A DNA stretch of 28,247 nt, taken from Sulfurimonas sp. (GTDB taxonomy: Bacteria > Campylobacterota > Campylobacteria > Campylobacterales > Sulfurimonadaceae). A model generated the notes under the pieces. That model saw only the letters and a list, made by a program, of their open reading frames with translations, did no database searches and was not told the DNA's origin. Below, in pieces: positions 24,990 to 28,247 of this stretch. Every line of letters begins with the position of its first letter. Within the stretch, counting starts at the first letter, position 1. The stretch is from positions 1-28,247 of the forward strand of contig JAMOSE010000179.1 of the NCBI GenBank assembly GCA_027063215.1, given 5' to 3'. Both the position numbers and the translations under genes were made by a program.

Positions 24990-26335
24990 TATATATCTCC
25001 ATTTCTAATTGCAGCAAACCACTTGACAGCAGCACCATATGCAGTTGTTCCACAATTTGCATGTACAAACGGATGCGTAGCATCTTGTTGTTGAGAAAGT
25101 ATTGCAGTTGGAATAGCTGTTAATGTAACATCAACACCATTAGCCAAAAATTTATTATAGGTATTATTTGACTCGCTAAAAGGAATAATCTCATCATCAA
25201 TACATTGAATCAAATTCATTTTACTTCTTGGTATCCAATTATCAAGATTATTTTCTTCAAATCTACTTTTTATAGGCGAATTAGCATTATTTTGATAATC
25301 ATTAATAAAAACTGTTGAAAAAAGCTCAGATGCTTTATGTGTATAAAATCCATAATCACCATTTAAAGGATCCGCTAAGCCAAGTATCGTATGAATCGCA
25401 ACAGTATCAAAATCTCCATTAAATGCTAACTGAAATTGTGACGAAGTAATTGCAGGATTAACAATTTCACTCATATTAACATCACTGTAATAATGATCAT
25501 AAGAGTATGTAAGATCTGCTAAAAAAGCCGGATAAACCATTGTTCGTGTTTCATCAATTTCAATATCAGCTAAATCTTTAACATTATATGGTCCTGCCAT
25601 TGGTGCAACACCCATAAGATTTACACTGTCTAATTCATTTTCAACTTTTTGTGCAGTGGCCATAGCAATATATCCACCTTCTGAATAACCCGTAATGTAA
25701 AGTTGATGATTTAGCATAATGCCATTATCTTCCATATACTTCATACTTGCTTTAATCATATCCAAAGAAGCACGAGCAGAAGCTTTTTTTATAATATATG
25801 GATGAACAGTACCTTTTGAATCCCCAAAACCTATATAATCAGGATCAATAGATGCAAATCCAGCATACCCAGTCATAAGTATAGCCGTAGCATAATCAGG
25901 TCTTCCATTCGCAACTTCCTGCTTTGTCGGAGCATCACTATCTGCAAAAATTGTACCGTGATTTTCACAAATCATTGAAACAGAAAATGGAGGCAACCCC
26001 TGAGAAGCTCTATATGCCTGATATGCATCAGTTGCCTTTGGAATAACGAGTAAACCTGAAGCAACAACAGGAGTATTATCCTCATTTACAGTATTGTAAG
26101 TTATTTTAACTGCTTTATAAGCAAAAGCATTTGTTGCATTTGGATCAATTGCACCTTTGATATATGCCAACATTGTTGTTGCATTAATATCATCAATAAG
26201 AGTTGCACTTACAAACTGCTCACTCCCTGTATCTATCTTGTTCTCACTTGTTCCCTCACTACCACATGCACTTAAAAGTACAACCATAGATAATGCGAGT
26301 AAAGATCTAGAACTACTTTTCATGGACTCAATCAA
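24989..26335 (-). CDS. Predicted secreted lipoprotein of the alpha/beta-hydrolase (lipase/esterase) superfamily
   Basis: A 448-aa protein with a lipoprotein signal: hydrophobic LLALSMVVLLSAC, lipobox LSAC with Cys24, then a Ser/Gly-rich linker. The body has an alpha/beta-hydrolase pattern: NHGTIF (oxyanion region, about 125-130), DYIGFGDSKG (166-175), nucleophile elbow GYSEGG with Ser218, a likely acid Asp380/381 in CIDDEIIPF, and a likely His421 or His425 in HPFVHANCG. The pattern DYxGxGxSKG...HPY...GYSEGG resembles secretory-lipase-like bacterial proteins. Start is TTG 26335, eight bases after AAGGGG; an ATG four codons later (26323) is an alternative with no better ribosome site. Coupled to a FadL-type channel, it may release lipophilic products from an ester substrate at the cell surface or periplasm; that link is inference. 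Confidence 0.82.
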   Translation of the reverse strand: MIESMKSSSRSLLALSMVVLLSACGSEGTSENKIDTGSEQFVSATLIDDINATTMLAYIKGAIDPNATNAFAYKAVKITYNTVNEDNTPVVASGLLVIPKATDAYQAYRASQGLPPFSVSMICENHGTIFADSDAPTKQEVANGRPDYATAILMTGYAGFASIDPDYIGFGDSKGTVHPYIIKKASARASLDMIKASMKYMEDNGIMLNHQLYITGYSEGGYIAMATAQKVENELDSVNLMGVAPMAGPYNVKDLADIEIDETRTMVYPAFLADLTYSYDHYYSDVNMSEIVNPAITSSQFQLAFNGDFDTVAIHTILGLADPLNGDYGFYTHKASELFSTVFINDYQNNANSPIKSRFEENNLDNWIPRSKMNLIQCIDDEIIPFSESNNTYNKFLANGVDVTLTAIPTAILSQQQDATHPFVHANCGTTAYGAAVKWFAAIRNGDI

Positions 26336-26386
26336 TGTATTTCCCCTTTTTTTTTAAAAACATAACCAAGTTTAGCAAAAAAGTTA
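26336..26386 (-). promoter_or_regulatory. Short intergenic leader of the hydrolase operon
   Basis: Between nfo and the hydrolase gene lie 64 bases. On the minus strand there is a T6 run, a poor -10 candidate (TTATGT), five T followed by nine A (26355-26347), then GGGG as part of the ribosome site. No convincing -10/-35 pair is visible, so transcription could also read through from nfo. Confidence 0.3.
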
Positions 26387-26402
26387 TAAAATTTAGATTT
26401 TA
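26377..26402 (-). terminator. Weak AT-only hairpin plus T6 at the nfo stop
   Basis: Read on the minus strand, TAAAAT and ATTTTA pair perfectly around CTAA, including the nfo stop codon, and TAACTTTTTT follows. It has the layout of an intrinsic terminator, but the stem has no G-C pair, so it may be inefficient. Confidence 0.3.
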
Positions 26403-27284
26403 CTGCACAAATGAATAAAGAAGTTCTATCTCTTCTTTCCAAATTGTTTCATCAATAGTTTCTAATATCAGAGGAATATCATCCATCCGATTATCATTCA
26501 TAATAAATCTAAAAGCATCTAAGCCTATCTCACCTTTTCCTAAAGAGTGGTGTCTGTCTACCTTACTACCAAGAGGTGACTTAGAGTCATTAATATGCAT
26601 TCCCCTTAGATACTTAAAGCCAACGATCTTTTCAAACTCATTCCATGTCTTATCATAAGCTTCACGAGTTCGTATATCATAACCTGCTGTAAACATATGA
26701 CAAGTATCTATACAGACTCCTATGCGACTCTTATCTTCAATTCTCTCAATTATATATGCTAAATGTTCAAACTTATAACCAAGATTACTTCCCTGTCCTG
26801 CAGTATTTTCTATAACAGCAGTAACACTATTTGTTCTATCAAGAGCAATATTTATAGACTCAGCAATTACATCAAGACACTTCTCCTCTATAGCTTGAAG
26901 CACTTCAAGATTTTCTTTATCTTTTTTTGCTATTTTTACTAAATGGCTCCCAGGATGAAAGTTAAGACGGTCAAGTCCAAGTTGTACACAACGCTCAAGC
27001 TCATCAATAAAAGCTGCACGAGATTTTTCCAACTTTTCAACTTCAGGATGCCCTAGATTAATAAGATATGAATCATGGGGCAGTATATGCTTTGGCAAGA
27101 TACCACTCTTTGCAAGATTATCTTTAAACTTTGCTATTGTTTCTTCATCAAGTGGTTTTGCAACCCATTGCCTTTGATTTTTTGTAAACAAAGCAAACGC
27201 TTTTGCTCCGATCTCCATAGCATTTAGCGGTGCATTAAAAACACCTCCACTTGCACTTACATGTGCACCGACAAATTTTTTCAT
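26400..27284 (-). CDS. nfo: Endonuclease IV (AP endonuclease)
   Basis: A 294-aa TIM-barrel enzyme that cleaves DNA 5' of abasic sites in base-excision repair, using three zinc ions. All nine metal ligands align with E. coli Nfo: His70, His110, Glu159, Asp193, His196, His230, Asp243, His245 and Glu275. There is a constant offset of 14 residues after His110, so an insertion lies between residues 110 and 159. Signatures include NFHPGSH, VIENTAGQGSNLG, GVCIDTCHMFTAGYD and DRHHSLGKGEIG. The ATG overlaps the stop of the upstream lipoprotein gene by four bases (ATGA). Confidence 0.96.
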   Translation of the reverse strand: MKKFVGAHVSASGGVFNAPLNAMEIGAKAFALFTKNQRQWVAKPLDEETIAKFKDNLAKSGILPKHILPHDSYLINLGHPEVEKLEKSRAAFIDELERCVQLGLDRLNFHPGSHLVKIAKKDKENLEVLQAIEEKCLDVIAESINIALDRTNSVTAVIENTAGQGSNLGYKFEHLAYIIERIEDKSRIGVCIDTCHMFTAGYDIRTREAYDKTWNEFEKIVGFKYLRGMHINDSKSPLGSKVDRHHSLGKGEIGLDAFRFIMNDNRMDDIPLILETIDETIWKEEIELLYSFVQ

Positions 27285-27757
27285 TGTGCTATATCCTTAA
27301 TTTTAAGCAGTATATGATTTTTTCTATCTTTAAAATAGATCATATTTGAATTCACTCTATATTTTATATCTACTGCAGATGTTCTTATATGCTGTGTAAA
27401 ACCTGAAGTATTCTTTACAAATCCTTTACCCTGAAATATTTTATGTCCTAAAAGTATATTTTGTAAAATATTTTGTGGATAAATTTTATTTAAATACTCA
27501 GCATTAAAAGCACTTTTTGACATACATCCTTCATCGCTTACACAAATCAAATGGTTTATTGTCATCTTTTTAAAAACATGCCCTGCAACAAAAAGCTCTA
27601 GTTCAAGGGCATCTCCTGTGTGACGAAGATAGGCAATGTCTGAAAATTTTATTTTTGGAGTTTTAAGAATGAGGATTTTTGTCTCTGTGTACTTATAGCT
27701 TTTAATGCTACAAGCAGTAAGTAAAAAAAGCACAACAAAGGCAAAAAAATATTTCAT
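27281..27757 (-). CDS. Small predicted lipoprotein, unknown function
   Basis: A 158-aa protein with a lipoprotein signal peptide: MKYFFAFVVLFLLTAC, lipobox LTAC, lipidation Cys16. Two further cysteines (in ICVSDEGC, about residues 72-77) could form a disulfide in the periplasm. The rest is a mixed basic/beta-rich sequence that I do not recognise. It is sandwiched by overlap between a small four-cysteine protein (one base, TAATG) and nfo (four bases), so all three are one transcript. Co-transcription with nfo does not by itself imply a DNA-repair role for a lipoprotein. Confidence 0.75.
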   Translation of the reverse strand: MKYFFAFVVLFLLTACSIKSYKYTETKILILKTPKIKFSDIAYLRHTGDALELELFVAGHVFKKMTINHLICVSDEGCMSKSAFNAEYLNKIYPQNILQNILLGHKIFQGKGFVKNTSGFTQHIRTSAVDIKYRVNSNMIYFKDRKNHILLKIKDIAQ

Positions 27758-27918
27758 TAATCTTTTGGGAGGTATTTACCACATTTTTTTACTTCAGTTC
27801 CACCAAACTCTTGAATCTCACGAGCTGTGCCCTCTTTTGCAATTACTTGACGCTTACAATCATCTTTAGCTATACATTTTTCATTTAAACAACCAATATC
27901 TTCTGGTACTTGTGCCAT
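27757..27918 (-). CDS. 53-aa four-cysteine protein, possible metal binder
   Basis: A small cytosolic protein, mostly polar, with Cys10, Cys15, Cys21 and Cys46 (C-x4-C-x5-C-x24-C) and a KKCGKYLPKD end. The arrangement suggests zinc or an iron-sulfur cluster, but I know no matching named family. The frame extends upstream to an ATG at 27948, but that codon falls within the TATAAT promoter element. AAGGAA at 27932-27927 lies eight bases before ATG 27918, which is therefore taken as the start. It is the first gene of the operon with the lipoprotein and nfo. Confidence 0.75.
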   Translation of the reverse strand: MAQVPEDIGCLNEKCIAKDDCKRQVIAKEGTAREIQEFGGTEVKKCGKYLPKD

Positions 27919-27947
27919 AATTTTCTTTCCTTGATTTAATTTCCGCA

Positions 27948-27953
27948 ATTATA
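27948..27953 (-). promoter_or_regulatory. -10 element of the four-Cys protein-lipoprotein-nfo operon
   Basis: Perfect TATAAT on the minus strand, preceded by an AT-rich region with T7 and no clear -35, the usual form in this phylum. Transcription would start near 27941, giving a leader of about 23 bases with the Shine-Dalgarno inside it. Confidence 0.7.
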
Positions 27954-28141
27954 TCTAGTTTCTTTTATAAAAAAATAAAGGTATTATCTTCCTTAGCCCG
28001 TAAAGCAACATTTAAAGACGAACTATTATTTATTAGAATAATTAATTAAAAGTAAAAGTAAAAGTAAAAGTAAAAAGAGTAATTAAAAAGTAAAGTCAAA
28101 AAATAGATAATAAGAGTAATAAAGATAAGAAATTGATCTGA
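27954..28141. other. AT-rich spacer between the nfo-operon promoter and 5S rRNA
   Basis: About 190 bases with no gene seen. It is very A-rich on the plus strand (T-rich in the rrn transcript) and contains a hexanucleotide repeat. I found no G-C-containing hairpin with a T-run that would be a standard rrn terminator; only an AT-only stem ATTATT/AATAAT (about 28025-28042) is visible. Confidence 0.6.
28047..28076. repeat. Tandem hexanucleotide repeat (TAAAAG)4 plus a partial unit
   Basis: Four perfect TAAAAG units at 28047-28070 and a fifth, altered unit with one extra A. It is non-coding. In the rrn transcript it would read CTTTTA repeated. Confidence 0.9.
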
Positions 28142-28247
28142 ACTAGGCAGCGACCTACATTCCCACACCTGAAAGATGCAGTATTATCAGCGATGAGAGG
28201 CTTAGCTTCTGGGTTCGGAATGGGTACCAGGCGTTTCCCTCTCTCTA
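28142..28247 (-). rRNA. rrf: 5S ribosomal RNA, 3' part (5' end beyond window)
   Basis: On the minus strand this reads as the body of 5S rRNA: AACGCCTGGTACCCATTCC, then the conserved CCGAACCCAGAAGCTAAG, and near the end GTGGGAATGTAGGTCGCTGCC. About 106 of roughly 118 bases are present; the exact 3' end is placed near 28142 by pairing expectation and may be off by a few bases. The rest of the rrn operon would lie to the right of the window. Confidence 0.93.

Noticed and set aside
28047..28076. Hexanucleotide repeat as a CRISPR-like array or origin iteron
   Set aside because: Units are directly adjacent with no spacers, too short for CRISPR, and no dnaA-type boxes are visible nearby.

Overview
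The window looks like the chromosome of an AT-rich Campylobacterota (Epsilonproteobacteria) member, most likely close to Sulfurimonas. Three things point there: a complete 14-position nuo (complex I) cluster in which the NADH-input subunits NuoE and NuoF are replaced by non-canonical proteins; a PflA-like flagellar disk protein directly after nuoN, as in Campylobacter jejuni; and weak -35 but clear TATAAT-type promoter signals with T-rich upstream DNA. The genus is inferred from remembered gene orders, not from a database search.

Layout, left to right. (1) Positions 1-1920, plus strand: the C-terminus of an unidentified ORF, then trxB (thioredoxin reductase) and dapB (lysine/diaminopimelate synthesis), closed by a clear intrinsic terminator. 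(2) 1929-21783, minus strand: one long, tightly packed operon read from right to left, nuoA-B-C-D, a 74-aa protein in the nuoE position, a 678-aa hybrid flavoprotein in the nuoF position, two different nuoG genes in tandem, nuoH-I-J-K-L-M-N, then pflA. Many junctions overlap by one base (TAATG) or four (ATGA). The hydrogenase-like core (B, C, D, I), the proton-pumping membrane arm (A, H, J, K, L, M, N) and the N3 to N7 iron-sulfur relay are recognisable. The NADH/FMN module is not: electrons probably enter through a GltD-like FAD/NAD(P)H protein carrying a degenerate NuoF iron-sulfur domain, or from a ferredoxin or flavodoxin. (3) 21784-22032: a leader region with candidate nuo promoters and a long hairpin. 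(4) 22033-26335, minus strand: a three-gene operon of a predicted alpha/beta-hydrolase lipoprotein, a FadL/OmpP1-type outer-membrane channel and an AAA+ ATPase. This is the accessory-looking part of the window. (5) 26400-27918, minus strand: an operon of a 53-aa four-cysteine protein, a small lipoprotein and nfo (endonuclease IV), with a well-placed TATAAT promoter. (6) 28142-28247, minus strand: the 3' part of a 5S rRNA gene, the end of an rrn operon that continues past the window.

The most noteworthy content is the remodelled complex I input module (a NuoF Fe-S domain fused to a GltD-like flavoprotein, with one N3 cysteine ligand changed to glycine, plus two NuoG paralogues, one with a long charged linker) and the uncharacterised hydrolase-FadL-AAA operon. 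I saw no CRISPR array, insertion sequence, prophage or tRNA. Several start codons were moved on the basis of Shine-Dalgarno placement (trxB, nuoB, first nuoG, the four-cysteine protein).
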